A model generated the notes under the pieces. It was not told the origin of the DNA. It did no database searches and saw only the letters and a list, made by a program, of their open reading frames with translations. This document shows positions 50,341-58,889 of a DNA stretch of 64,000 nucleotides, in pieces. Made by a program: the position numbers and the translations under genes. Source of the stretch: CAMASH01 sp041746635 (GTDB taxonomy: Bacteria; Verrucomicrobiota; Verrucomicrobiia; Chthoniobacterales; Terrimicrobiaceae); NCBI GenBank assembly GCA_041746635.1, contig JBGTGQ010000044.1, positions 54,912-118,911 on the forward strand, written 5' to 3'. How positions within the stretch are numbered: position 1 is the stretch's first letter; each line of letters starts with the position of its first letter.

Positions 50341-50821
50341 TGTTCATTTTGCGCGTCAGATGCAGGCAATACAGCAGCGGGATCGCGCCGAAGACTCCGA
50401 AGCTGCAATCAATCAGCCGCCAATAAAACGGAATGCCACGAATGGGCCCGCAGATCAAGGCCAGCGGAATCACCGCCGCACAGGCAGCCAACCCCACCCA
50501 AAGCACCCAGGCATTGCGCACGGGATGCAACCAGGGGCCGATGAAAAACATGGCGATGACCAAGTGACCAAACGCCAGCCAGTCCGTGCCGTAGGCCAGC
50601 CAGGGATAGCTGGCATAAGTCGCCCGCAGTCCGTCACGCACAGTAACGATCCAGGACTGCAAGCCCGAGAGCGAAGCCGGCGAGGCATCCGCAGGAAGAC
50701 CCACCAGACGCGCAAGCAGTTCCAACTCGTGCAAAAGCGGGAACGCCGTCACGCCACTCAGCACCAGTCCAACGATGAAGACACCGAGAACAAGGCGGTA
50801 GCGGAAGAGGAGGGCCTTCAT
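50333..50821 (-). CDS. Small integral membrane protein of unknown function
   Basis: A 162-residue protein with four predicted membrane helices: RLVLGVFIVGLVLSGVTAFP, WLAFGHLVIAMFFIGPWL, AWVLWVGLAACAAVIPLALI and DCSFGVFGAIPLLYCLHL. A periplasmic loop (about 35-85) lies between the first two. No motif known. Its end overlaps the AlkD-like gene, so the two are co-transcribed. A REP palindrome pair lies 29 bp upstream of its start. Confidence 0.7.
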   Translation of the reverse strand: MKALLFRYRLVLGVFIVGLVLSGVTAFPLLHELELLARLVGLPADASPASLSGLQSWIVTVRDGLRATYASYPWLAYGTDWLAFGHLVIAMFFIGPWLHPVRNAWVLWVGLAACAAVIPLALICGPIRGIPFYWRLIDCSFGVFGAIPLLYCLHLTRKMNNG

Positions 50822-50850
50822 GTAATCCAGCGATCCAACGCAGCAGGGCC

Positions 50851-50903
50851 GTTGGAGTCCAGCCTTTAGGCTGTTCCGGACACGCTAAAGCGTGAACTCC
50901 AAC
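50851..50903. repeat. Paired REP palindrome (copy 2), flanks the RAYT gene on the 3' side
   Basis: GTTGGAGT at one end and ACTCCAAC at the other form an 8-bp outer stem; inside are the hairpins CAGCC-TTTA-GGCTG and CACGC-TAAA-GCGTG. The last base (50903) directly touches the stop codon of the RAYT gene. As single-stranded DNA the element would fold into a three-way junction. Confidence 0.93.
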
Positions 50904-51503
50904 TTAATCATCCCAACCAACACCATACTCCTTAATCGGGTACCCCATCCAAACCCGCTCCGCTTCGGCCCGGCCGGATTTTTCCAGAAAGTCCACAGCG
51001 CTCGAAAAAGGCCAGTCCAGCCACTTTTCCACCAAACCGTGTTTCACGGGATTGTGGTGAATATAGTTTACGGTTGCCCAGAAATGGCGCTCGGACTTCA
51101 TGACGGTTTCGGCGGCGTTGCACCACACCTTCAGACCTCTCTGCCCGTCTTCGCCATTCCACTGGAAGGAGGTTCGCCCGTGCAGCTTTCCCAACGCGTG
51201 GAGCATGACCAATGGATCTTCAGTCGTAACAAGAAAATGGTAATGATTGGGTAGAATCACCCAGGCGTGAAGTTGCCCCGAAACATCCGCTACCGCGGAC
51301 AGCAATGCCTCCTCAAACTCAAAAAGCCGTTTCGCCGACGTTCCTATTACCGGATGATGCTCGAAACACGCCGCCGTGAAGAGATAGCGATCCGCACGAT
51401 CGCTTCGCCAATGTGGCGGACTGTGCCAGGGTCTTTTTTGCAACTTGCGCTGCTCCAAAACGTCCTGCCGCATTCTCTCCGACATATGACGCCATGCGTA
51501 CAT
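50904..51503 (-). CDS. REP-associated tyrosine transposase (RAYT, Y1_Tnp)
   Basis: A 199-residue single-domain Y1/HUH transposase of the IS200-like family. The metal-binding HUH motif is H87-Y-H89 in ILPNHYHFLV, and the catalytic Tyr is Tyr147 in NYIHHNPVKHGLV, both typical of RAYTs. RAYTs cut and join single-stranded REP palindromes. The ATG (51503) and the stop codon (50904) both lie exactly against REP elements, leaving no other flanking DNA. An in-frame GTG at 51515 lies within the REP. The position between the small membrane gene and alaS, both on the same strand, means it may be transcribed from alaS. Confidence 0.93.
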   Translation of the reverse strand: MYAWRHMSERMRQDVLEQRKLQKRPWHSPPHWRSDRADRYLFTAACFEHHPVIGTSAKRLFEFEEALLSAVADVSGQLHAWVILPNHYHFLVTTEDPLVMLHALGKLHGRTSFQWNGEDGQRGLKVWCNAAETVMKSERHFWATVNYIHHNPVKHGLVEKWLDWPFSSAVDFLEKSGRAEAERVWMGYPIKEYGVGWDD

Positions 51504-51565
51504 GTTGGAGTTCACGTTTTAACGTGCCTTCCTAGGCAGGAACAGCCTAAAGGCTGGACTCCAAC
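51504..51565. repeat. Paired REP palindrome (copy 3), flanks the RAYT gene and ends alaS
   Basis: GTTGGAGTTCACG with hairpin CACGT-TTTA-ACGTG, a spacer, then the hairpin CAGCC-TAAA-GGCTG and foot GGACTCCAAC. The first base touches the RAYT ATG. Positions 51547-51565 also encode the last residues and the TAG stop codon of alaS. Confidence 0.92.
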
Positions 51566-54387
51566 ACGCTTCGCGCCTTGGCCAGTGCCTCCGCGATCTT
51601 CGACGGATCTGTTCCACCGCCCTGCGCGAGATCGGGACGGCCGCCGCCCTTGCCGCCGACGAGAGGGGCAATTTCCTGGATGAGCTTGCCGGCCTGGAAT
51701 TTCGCGGCGAGATCCTTGGGTACGCTGGCAATCAAAGCCACCCGGCCATGGGCGGCTGCGGCCAGGAAGATCGGTCCGGCGAATTTTGGACGCAAGAGCT
51801 CGACGATCGCTTGGAGGAGCTTTCCGTCGGCGTCGGGAATCTCCGCGACACAGACTCCCACATGGACTTCGGCCAGTTCATTGGCCACCGCCAGGGCACG
51901 GGTCTTGAGTTCCGCCTCGGCAGCCTTGGCGTTTTGCTTTTCCCACTCGCGAACTTCTTCGTCGAGTTTCTCGAGCTGGGTGCGACGCGCTTCCAGCGAG
52001 GCCAGAGTTGTCGCGGCATCCGCGCCCTTCGCGAGTGCGGGCAATGCGGTCAGGCCGGACGTCTTGCGCTTAAGAGCATCGCATTTCTCCTGCTGACGCC
52101 CCGCCTCCTGGGCCGCCCATTGCAAAACGGCGCCACCAGCCACCGCCTCGATCCGGCGGACTCCCGCAGCAATCGCGCTCTCGGAGACGATCTTGAAACA
52201 GGCGATGTCTCCGGTCGTTCGAGTGTGCGTGCCCGCGCAAAGCTCCATGGAAAACCCATTGAGTTTTCCCGCGTCGCCGCCGATCTGCACCACCCGGACG
52301 GTTTCTCCGTATTTGTCGCCGAAAAATTGCATGATGTCGCCACGTCCGCGCACATCGGCGTAAGGCAACTCCCTCCAGGAAACCGGGGCGTTTTCCGAGA
52401 TCTTGTCGTTCACGAGTTTTTCAATGGCTTTGACCTGCTCAGGCGTGAGCGGCGCGCAATTGAAATCGAAGGTCAGCTTTTCCGGGCCGACGAAGGAACC
52501 CTTCTGCGTCGCTTCGGGCGTGACGACTTCGTGCAAAGCCCAGTGAAGTAAGTGAGTAACGCTGTGATGGCGATGGATGGCTTCACGGCGGGGTAGTTCG
52601 ACGGCCAGATGGACTTCAGCCCCGACTTCCGGAGCGTCTTCCGATGAGAGAAAATGCAGCCAGGTTTGACCGACTTTCTGGGTGTTGGAAATTTTCCAGG
52701 TCTGACCAGATCCGGTTAATGCGCCCGTATCACCAACCTGACCACCCATTTCAGCGTAACAAACGCTGGCGTCGAGTACGACGGCGGTCTGTTGGAGTCC
52801 AGCCTTTAGGCTGTCGGGGGAACCGGCTGAAGCCTGAACTCCAATGGCCTTGCGGAGATTCACCACCTCAAGAACTTTGGCGCTGGTGGTAAAACTATCG
52901 TAACCAACAAATTTTGTCGGCTCCTTGGTTTCGACTTCGGAAAGCTCAATGACCGTCTTTTTCTGCGCGGCGCGGGCCCGGGCGCGCTGCTCTTCCATGA
53001 GCTTCTCAAATCCTGCGGTATCAACCTTCAAGCCGCGCTCGCGAGCCATAAGCTCCGTCAGATCAAGCGGGAAACCCTGCTCGTCATAAAGTTTGAACGC
53101 CGCTTCGCCGGAAATCTGACCCTTTTTCCCGGCCTCGGCCGTGAATAACTCAATGCCCTTGTCGAGCGTCCGATTGAACGCTTCCTCCTCCCGCTTGAGC
53201 GTTTCTTCAACCTGTTTTTGCCTGGCGTGAATTTCCGGAAAAACATCCCCCATCTCCCGGGCCAAAACCGGCACAAGTTTGTAGAAAAACGGTTCCTGAA
53301 AACCGAGCGTACGGCCATAACGTACGGCGCGGCGCAGGATGCGGCGCAGAACGTAATTGCGGTCGGTGTTGCCGGGCGGGATGCCATCGGCGATGGCGAA
53401 ACCTAGCGTGCGGATGTGATCGGCGACGACGCGGAAGGCCACGTCCGCAGACTGTTGCGGGTTGAGGCTTGAGAGTTGAGAGGGGTCCGGCAAAGTGTTG
53501 CCGTATTTTTTCCCGCTGAGTTTTTCGATCTCATCAAAGATGGGGCGGAAAATATCGGTCTCGTAGTTGGAAATTTTGGCGCTGGCGAAATCCGTGAAAT
53601 TCTTCGTGCCTTGGATAATCGAAGTCACGCGTTCGAATCCCATGCCGGTGTCCACATGCTGGGACGGGAGCGGGGAAAACGTGCCGTCCGGGTTGGCGTT
53701 GAACTGAATGAAAACCAGATTCCAAATCTCCATACAGCGGGCATCCCCGCTGTTGACGAGCGAGCCCTTCGTGTCGCCGTTCGGCGTGAGGTCCACGTGC
53801 AACTCGGAACACGGACCGCAGGGGCCGGTGTCGCCCATCATCCAGAAGTTGTCCTTTTTGTTGCCATTAACGATGTGGATGAAGGGATCGAGTCCCTTGC
53901 TGCGGAATTTCTCGGCCCAATACTCGTGGGCCTCCTGATCAAACTCGCTGGGGTCGCCGGGGCCCGGTTTATAGACCGTGGCGAAGAGACGTTCGGCGGG
54001 AAACTTCCATCGCTCGATGATGAGTTCCCACGCCCAATCAATAGCCTCCTTTTTGAAATAATCCCCGAAGCTCCAGTTGCCGAGCATCTCGAAGAACGTG
54101 TGATGGTAGGTGTCGAGGCCGACATCATCGAGATCGTTGTGTTTCCCGCCGGCGCGGATGCATTTCTGGGTGTCGGCAGCGCGGGTGTCACTGCCGGGAA
54201 TAGCCCCCGCCCACTTGCTCACGTCGGCCTTGCGCTCGCCGAGGAAGATGGGGACAAACTGGTTCATCCCGGCGTTGGTGAACAGCAGATTCGGGCTGTC
54301 CGGCATGAGGCTCGATGAGGGCACGACGGTGTGCTTTTTCTCGCGGAAAAAATCGAGAAAGCTTTGGCGAATTTGAGCGGAGGTCAT
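51547..54387 (-). CDS. alaS: Alanyl-tRNA synthetase
   Basis: A 946-residue class II synthetase. N-terminal catalytic core: SAQIRQSFLDFFREKKHTVV, LLFTNAGMNQFVPIFLG, TYHHTFFEMLGNWSFGDYFK, GDTGPCGPCSELHVD. The editing domain follows, with the zinc site HHSVTHLLHWALHEVV (HxxxH) and ELCAGTHTRTTGDI (C-x-x-x-H), then the C-Ala domain with GGKGGGRPDLAQGGGTDP. About residues 515-532 (GVQASAGSPDSLKAGLQ) replace the usual short loop before VVLDASVCYAEMGGQVGDTG and are encoded by a REP pair (52791-52844). The last codons and the stop come from another REP pair. Six bp separate it from the NlpC/P60 gene upstream. Confidence 0.95.
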   Translation of the reverse strand: MTSAQIRQSFLDFFREKKHTVVPSSSLMPDSPNLLFTNAGMNQFVPIFLGERKADVSKWAGAIPGSDTRAADTQKCIRAGGKHNDLDDVGLDTYHHTFFEMLGNWSFGDYFKKEAIDWAWELIIERWKFPAERLFATVYKPGPGDPSEFDQEAHEYWAEKFRSKGLDPFIHIVNGNKKDNFWMMGDTGPCGPCSELHVDLTPNGDTKGSLVNSGDARCMEIWNLVFIQFNANPDGTFSPLPSQHVDTGMGFERVTSIIQGTKNFTDFASAKISNYETDIFRPIFDEIEKLSGKKYGNTLPDPSQLSSLNPQQSADVAFRVVADHIRTLGFAIADGIPPGNTDRNYVLRRILRRAVRYGRTLGFQEPFFYKLVPVLAREMGDVFPEIHARQKQVEETLKREEEAFNRTLDKGIELFTAEAGKKGQISGEAAFKLYDEQGFPLDLTELMARERGLKVDTAGFEKLMEEQRARARAAQKKTVIELSEVETKEPTKFVGYDSFTTSAKVLEVVNLRKAIGVQASAGSPDSLKAGLQQTAVVLDASVCYAEMGGQVGDTGALTGSGQTWKISNTQKVGQTWLHFLSSEDAPEVGAEVHLAVELPRREAIHRHHSVTHLLHWALHEVVTPEATQKGSFVGPEKLTFDFNCAPLTPEQVKAIEKLVNDKISENAPVSWRELPYADVRGRGDIMQFFGDKYGETVRVVQIGGDAGKLNGFSMELCAGTHTRTTGDIACFKIVSESAIAAGVRRIEAVAGGAVLQWAAQEAGRQQEKCDALKRKTSGLTALPALAKGADAATTLASLEARRTQLEKLDEEVREWEKQNAKAAEAELKTRALAVANELAEVHVGVCVAEIPDADGKLLQAIVELLRPKFAGPIFLAAAAHGRVALIASVPKDLAAKFQAGKLIQEIAPLVGGKGGGRPDLAQGGGTDPSKIAEALAKARSVLESSL
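52791..52844. repeat. Paired REP palindrome (copy 4) inside the alaS coding sequence
   Basis: GTTGGAGTCCAGCCTTTAGG continuing CTG, a short GC-rich spacer, then a diverged partner unit (hairpin GGCT-GA-AGCC, foot TGAACTCCAA). It is 54 bp, a multiple of three, so alaS stays in frame with 18 extra residues. The first unit is identical to copies 1 and 2, the second has drifted. Confidence 0.9.
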
Positions 54388-54393
54388 AAAAAA

Positions 54394-55086
54394 TTAATCG
54401 CTGATCTTTTTGTAGCGCAGCGGGGTGAAGCCAGCGGCTGTCATCTCGGCCACATTCCGTTCAGACGCCATCGTTTTACTAAAAGGAGCGGCCTCGTAGA
54501 ACAAGGCATTGGTCCTGGCATCGTCGAGCCATTTGACGAAGAGGAGCACATGGCCCTCGCCAGTGTTCATAATGTCGCCGGGACGCAGTTGCACCGGCGA
54601 GGCGAGGCGTTCGCTAATCCCGAACAGCATGGTTGTCGAGTGCTTGCTGGAAAGTTTCCAGCAGCGCGAAATAAATCCGGAGCAATCCACTCCCACAACG
54701 TCACCGCTCACAGCCTTGCCGCCCAGCTGTCGTTTTTCGGAAGTGTAAACATCTCCCGCCGCCTTCCCTGCGCGCACACCCGCATCAAAGCTGGCCAGCG
54801 AATCAAAGCCGCCCCACTTGTAAGGCACACCGGTATTTTCCACGCCCACCCGCCATCCCGCATCCAAGGGTTGCGCGCGCCCACCATCCCGATCCGGCGT
54901 ATGTATCTCCACTCCGCTGAATGTGCCATGTCTCACATTTCGCGTCTCCGCCTTCCACGAGTGATTCACAAATGATTCCGCCACTTGCAGCGCTTCCGCC
55001 CGCGTCACTTGCGCATGCGCCAGTGACATGCCCCACCCAGCCCAACATAAAGTAAGGGCCAACACGCGGTTGAGAACGGATTTCAT
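54394..55086 (-). CDS. Exported NlpC/P60-like cysteine peptidase
   Basis: A 230-residue exported protein. ATG at 55086 gives a signal peptide (MKSVLNRVLALTLCWAGWGM, ends AHA-QV). The catalytic part shows PYKWGGFDSLASFDAG, then VGVDCSGFISRCWKL (nucleophile Cys in DCSGF) and RPGDIMNTGEGHVLLFV (His). This order Cys-...-His is the NlpC/P60 fold; such enzymes usually cut the D-Glu-mDAP bond of peptidoglycan stems. The SD-rich insert between them is unusual. It precedes alaS by 6 bp on the same strand, an odd functional pair. Confidence 0.8.
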   Translation of the reverse strand: MKSVLNRVLALTLCWAGWGMSLAHAQVTRAEALQVAESFVNHSWKAETRNVRHGTFSGVEIHTPDRDGGRAQPLDAGWRVGVENTGVPYKWGGFDSLASFDAGVRAGKAAGDVYTSEKRQLGGKAVSGDVVGVDCSGFISRCWKLSSKHSTTMLFGISERLASPVQLRPGDIMNTGEGHVLLFVKWLDDARTNALFYEAAPFSKTMASERNVAEMTAAGFTPLRYKKISD

Positions 55087-55178
55087 GGAAATCGCCCAGA
55101 GTGCCCCGCGGGCCCGCCTAGTCAAGCCGGGGAAGCCGCAGATTTTTACCGGGGATTTTGCGCGGGCCAGAAAACCAT

Positions 55179-56561
55179 CTATCTCGGCGAGAGCCAGGCG
55201 GCGGGATCAAACGGCAGGGCCTGCAAAATCGCCTCCGGGACGGTTGCAACCTCGGGAGATTCGTTGAGGCGGACGTACGTTGCTCCATCCAGGGATTTGC
55301 CAAAATTCACCCCGGCGAGCAATTGCTCACCGGCCGCGGTTTCAGGGGTGTTTTCGGAAAGCACGGAGAGAAAATCCACTGAGCAAACCGGCGGATCGAG
55401 ACCCAGATCAGCCACCTTGACCCCGATGGCCGGGGTGTAGGCGGACACTTCCACGGTCGTCAGGGCCACCCACAGGGTATTAACCACCGCCTCACTGGCA
55501 GGACGGGTGGAGTCCCCTTGTTTCAGCTCCCAGCCTGCGGGACTGCGCCGAAGGGTAAATTCCTGACCCGGCACCCGGATGCGAATCAGGTCCACGATGT
55601 CAAAATTCAGCGACAGCAGGCGGCGGTCGCGCAGGGCGTCGGGTTTGACCTTGAGCAAGTCTGCCGCTTCCGCGGGCAAACGGTAAACGGAATCTCGCGC
55701 GGTAAACTGGGCGAAAAGGTCTCCGGGTTTGGTTCGACCCAGCCGCAGGGTTTGATGGCGTTCCTTGCCCTCGGCAAAAAAGGTGATCTCGTTCTGCCCT
55801 TCCGCCACGCCATAAGGGCCGAGGTCGCCGGTATCGTCGGCTACGAAATCCAGGATGCGCAGCCCAAGCAGAAGTTTGAGATATTCCTCCACCTTTTTCC
55901 CGTCGGCGCGGGCATGGAGCGGTTTGGTGATCTGCCAGCCCGTGGCGTCGCGCAGCAACTCGAGCTCACCGCCTTCGCGACGAATGATAAGCCGATCGAC
56001 TTGATCCGGGGCCAGATCGGTGAGGCGGCGGTCGCGGAAGTCCGCATCGTCGCGAAAAGCGGTGCGGAGAATGTCGTCGCGCACAAGGTAGACATCGCGC
56101 GACTCGCTGCTGCGCACATAGAGGCGGTCTTCATTAACGCCATCTTTGCCAAGAAAAATGGTCGGGTCGCCGCTGCCCTCGAAGGTGATTTTTCGCTTGG
56201 GCTTGTGCAGTCCATAGTCGGACCAATCGTTGTCCTTCTTGAACTCCCTCCCGGCGATGCGGTCGAAAAAGCGCAGACTGGCGGCTGAGGCGAGCAGTTG
56301 ATCAACGAGGGCGGCGTCAGCCCGGTCCTTGAATTTGCCTTCCATGTGCCAGCCATTGCCCCGGCGTTTGATGAGCAGTTCCTTGTCGCCGGACGCTATG
56401 CGGATCACTCGCACTTTGGCAGGGTCCAGCGCCAAGACCAGCCCCTGCCGGATGGCCGCGTTGTTCTCGCGAGTGTTGCGGGTCAACGGCTCATAAATCG
56501 CCAGAAAGGTGATCGCCGCGAGGGCCAACACGCCCAGCAAGATGGTCGCAAGCCGGCTCAT
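55179..56561 (-). CDS. DUF4340 protein of a Gld-type ABC cluster
   Basis: A 460-residue protein: one N-terminal membrane helix (LATILLGVLALAAITFLAIYE) and a large external domain. LLIKRRGNGWHMEGKFKDRA, FLGKDGVNEDRLYVRSSES, ELLRDATGWQITKPLHARAD and FTLRRSPAGWELKQGD show the internal repeats of DUF4340 (beta-rich units ending in W-x-L/I-x-K-P). It overlaps the GldG-like gene by 4 bp and is last in the four-gene operon. DUF4340 proteins routinely accompany GldF/GldG-like genes in non-gliding bacteria; function unknown, perhaps substrate handling outside the membrane. Confidence 0.85.
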   Translation of the reverse strand: MSRLATILLGVLALAAITFLAIYEPLTRNTRENNAAIRQGLVLALDPAKVRVIRIASGDKELLIKRRGNGWHMEGKFKDRADAALVDQLLASAASLRFFDRIAGREFKKDNDWSDYGLHKPKRKITFEGSGDPTIFLGKDGVNEDRLYVRSSESRDVYLVRDDILRTAFRDDADFRDRRLTDLAPDQVDRLIIRREGGELELLRDATGWQITKPLHARADGKKVEEYLKLLLGLRILDFVADDTGDLGPYGVAEGQNEITFFAEGKERHQTLRLGRTKPGDLFAQFTARDSVYRLPAEAADLLKVKPDALRDRRLLSLNFDIVDLIRIRVPGQEFTLRRSPAGWELKQGDSTRPASEAVVNTLWVALTTVEVSAYTPAIGVKVADLGLDPPVCSVDFLSVLSENTPETAAGEQLLAGVNFGKSLDGATYVRLNESPEVATVPEAILQALPFDPAAWLSPR

Positions 56562-58072
56562 GCGCGCCGCCGCCACCACGCGATCACGCCTAGGAAGGCG
56601 GCCGCTCCGGGAATCACGATCAAGATGTAAAAGGCGAGGGAGCCGATCTGGGCCTCGGAAAGATTAAGCGAAAAATGCTGCACCGTTTTGGGCATCACGC
56701 CGGTGAGCTGGCCACGGTCCAACAGCCAGTTCATGGAACTGAGCAGAAAATCCAAGCCCTGCTGAGTCAACACAGCATCCAGGACAAATTCACAATTACC
56801 GACCGCAATCACCTTGGCGGATTCCATTTCCACCCGATCATCCCGCACCCCGCTGCGGGCGGCGGCTACCGCGACATAAAGCGGCTGACCCGCATCCTTG
56901 CCTTCATCATAACGCACGCCTTTTTTTTCATCCGTGACATAGTCCGATTCGCCCCAGAAATCTTCAACTGGCTGGATGAGGGGCCAGTACTGAATGCCTT
57001 TGGCTTGGGCCGGCGGCCGGGGAAACTCCAGCGACTGCGTCGCCCCTGGCAGGATGATGTTCATCCCGGCCAAGCGCTTGGTGATGCCGTTGTCCGGCAA
57101 AAATTGTCCCGTGACCACCCGCCAGATGCCGGTCACATTGGCCAGCAGCGGATTGCGCAACAAACGCAGCACGCGGTTATCCAGCGGAATAATCCCGGAG
57201 ACCGCGACCAGGGCACTGAGGCGCGGGGTCTGGATTTTGGGATCGAGCAGGACCAGAAGCCGGCCCTTGTCTCGCGCATAAGCATCAAGAATCTTCAACT
57301 CACGCTCATCGAGATCCATCTGCGCAGCGACGATTACCAATGTTTCGCAATCCGGCGGAATTTGATCGGTCGATGCCAGCGAGAGCGGGGCGATGCTGAT
57401 ATTTTGTCGTTCGACATAATCTTGAAACTTGGAAATCGGACTGCCGGCCCCGACGGCCGGTTCGCCGTGACCCTGGAGGAAATAGGCTTTGAGTTGCTCG
57501 GGCCGGACCAGGGCCATCAGCGCTCCGGTCAGGGCCTGTTCCCCCTTGAAAGCTTGCAAACGCGGCGGGTCACCACTCATCACCGGCGTCATGTCGAACT
57601 CGGCCATCTCGGCCACGGGGACGAATTTGATGCGCCCCTCATAGTCAAGGATGACGACGTTTTCATCCGCGCTGAATTTATATTGGCCCTGCAACTCGCG
57701 GGCGCGGGTGAGATCGCGGGTGGGATCGACATATTCGATTTCGAGATTGCTGCGTCCGGAATTATTGCGAGCGGAAAAGGTCAGCTCCTTGAGCAGGTTT
57801 TGTACATCGGAACGGATCTGGGTTTCGGGCGAAACCAAAGTAGGTGAGAAGAACACCGTGACCCGCACCGGCTTTTTCAATTCGCGCAGGATGCGCTTGG
57901 TCTGGTCGGACAGCACAAATTTTTGCGAACGGGAAAAGTCCCCGCGGGCAAAGTGATTGAAACCGAAATAATTCACCGCCAGGAGCAGGATGAGCATCGC
58001 CAGCATTTGAAAGGTGACGTTCAAGCGGATGCTGGTGCGGGGAATGACTGCGGCGGGCTTTACGTCTTCCAT
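56558..58072 (-). CDS. GldG-like ABC-associated membrane protein
   Basis: A 504-residue protein with an N-terminal helix (LAMLILLLAVNYFGFNHFA), a large exported domain, and a C-terminal helix (SLAFYILIVIPGAAAFLGVI) followed by WWRRRA. DFSRSQKFVLSDQTKRIL, KPVRVTVFFSPTL, LEIEYVDPTRDLTRARE and YFLQGHGEPAV match the GldG/ABC-type auxiliary family (DUF7088-like plus DUF4350-like regions). It starts 13 bp inside the end of the permease gene. In Bacteroidetes GldG works with GldA and GldF in gliding; here no other gliding genes are near. Confidence 0.87.
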   Translation of the reverse strand: MEDVKPAAVIPRTSIRLNVTFQMLAMLILLLAVNYFGFNHFARGDFSRSQKFVLSDQTKRILRELKKPVRVTVFFSPTLVSPETQIRSDVQNLLKELTFSARNNSGRSNLEIEYVDPTRDLTRARELQGQYKFSADENVVILDYEGRIKFVPVAEMAEFDMTPVMSGDPPRLQAFKGEQALTGALMALVRPEQLKAYFLQGHGEPAVGAGSPISKFQDYVERQNISIAPLSLASTDQIPPDCETLVIVAAQMDLDERELKILDAYARDKGRLLVLLDPKIQTPRLSALVAVSGIIPLDNRVLRLLRNPLLANVTGIWRVVTGQFLPDNGITKRLAGMNIILPGATQSLEFPRPPAQAKGIQYWPLIQPVEDFWGESDYVTDEKKGVRYDEGKDAGQPLYVAVAAARSGVRDDRVEMESAKVIAVGNCEFVLDAVLTQQGLDFLLSSMNWLLDRGQLTGVMPKTVQHFSLNLSEAQIGSLAFYILIVIPGAAAFLGVIAWWRRRA

Positions 58073-58815
58073 CGGCGGTATTGGAAAAGGTGAAAGGTGA
58101 GGAAAAGCGTGAACGTCGTCATGCTCAGGTAGAAAACAATCGGGCGGGTGTCGAAGATGCCGCGGGAATATTCCCCCATGTGCTCAATGGTTGAAAAATA
58201 ATAAGTCAGCTCACGCAGGGCCGGACTGGCATTGAGGAAAAGAAAGGAGAGCAGGCTCACAAAAAACATCATGCAGATGAGGGCGAAGGCGATGATGGCG
58301 GCGACGATCTGGTTTTCCGTCAGGGCCGAAGCGAGGCAGCCGATGGAAAGATAAAACAGGCCGATCAGGATGAGCATCGCATAAGCCCCTAGGTACGACC
58401 CGATCGCTCCGGCTGCATTCTGTCCCGTCACCCACTGAAAAATCACGAAATACAGGACACTTGGCACCCAGAGCACGAGGTAAAAAACAAACGCCCCAAA
58501 AAACTTGGCCAGCACCACCTGCCCATCGCGCACCGGCGCGGTCATCAGGGTTTCAATCGTGCCCAATTTGTATTCCTCGCTGAAGAGCCGCATGGTCAAC
58601 AGGGGAAAAATCAGCACGAAGGGAAACCAGAAAAGAACAGTGTTAAAAAATGCCTCCACCATCGAGGTCTGGCCGGTCTCGCGATTCAGAGCCGCGAGGC
58701 CGGCTTGAAAATTGAAGCCGGTCAGCAAGAGGAAAAAAAACAGCACCACATAGGCCAGGGGCTGATGGAGGTAATGGTTGACCTCACGATGAAGCAGGGT
58801 GAAAAAGCGGTGCAT
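58060..58815 (-). CDS. ABC-2-type permease (GldF-like)
   Basis: A 251-residue permease with six membrane helices: YLHQPLAYVVLFFFLLLTGF, FPFVLIFPLLTMRLFSEEYK, FFGAFVFYLVLWVPSVLYF, GAYAMLILIGLFYLSIGCLA, IIAFALICMMFFVSLLSFLF and FYLSMTTFTLFLTFHLFQYR. TMRLFSEEYKLGTIETLMTA is the ABC-2 signature shared with GldF/NosY. It couples to the ATPase encoded 74 bp upstream. The GldG-like gene overlaps its end. Confidence 0.88.
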   Translation of the reverse strand: MHRFFTLLHREVNHYLHQPLAYVVLFFFLLLTGFNFQAGLAALNRETGQTSMVEAFFNTVLFWFPFVLIFPLLTMRLFSEEYKLGTIETLMTAPVRDGQVVLAKFFGAFVFYLVLWVPSVLYFVIFQWVTGQNAAGAIGSYLGAYAMLILIGLFYLSIGCLASALTENQIVAAIIAFALICMMFFVSLLSFLFLNASPALRELTYYFSTIEHMGEYSRGIFDTRPIVFYLSMTTFTLFLTFHLFQYRRWKT

Positions 58816-58824
58816 TGCTAGAAG

Positions 58825-58863
58825 AGGGACGCGGAGAGCGGGAGACGCGGGGACACGGAGAGT
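58825..58863. repeat. Short tandem-like dispersed repeat (GGACGCGGAGAG type)
   Basis: The unit GA(C/G)(A/G)CGGAGAG occurs twice in imperfect form, with GGGAGACGCGGGGACACGGA between. It fills the short gap between the ATPase and permease genes. This type of sequence is dispersed in many PVC and soil genomes; only one copy is in the window. Confidence 0.45.
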
Positions 58864-58889
58864 GCACTCATAGAAGTTTCAGGAATAAA

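Larger units (their letters stand above)
50851..51565. mobile_element. REP-RAYT-REP unit
   Basis: One compact unit: a REP pair (50851-50903), the RAYT gene (50904-51503) and a second REP pair (51504-51565). The outer ends are both GTTGGAGTC-type feet, in inverted orientation. No other genes or target-site duplication are evident. Confidence 0.85.

Noticed and set aside
58825..58863. Possible CRISPR-like or VNTR array
   Set aside because: Only about two imperfect units without spacers of constant length.
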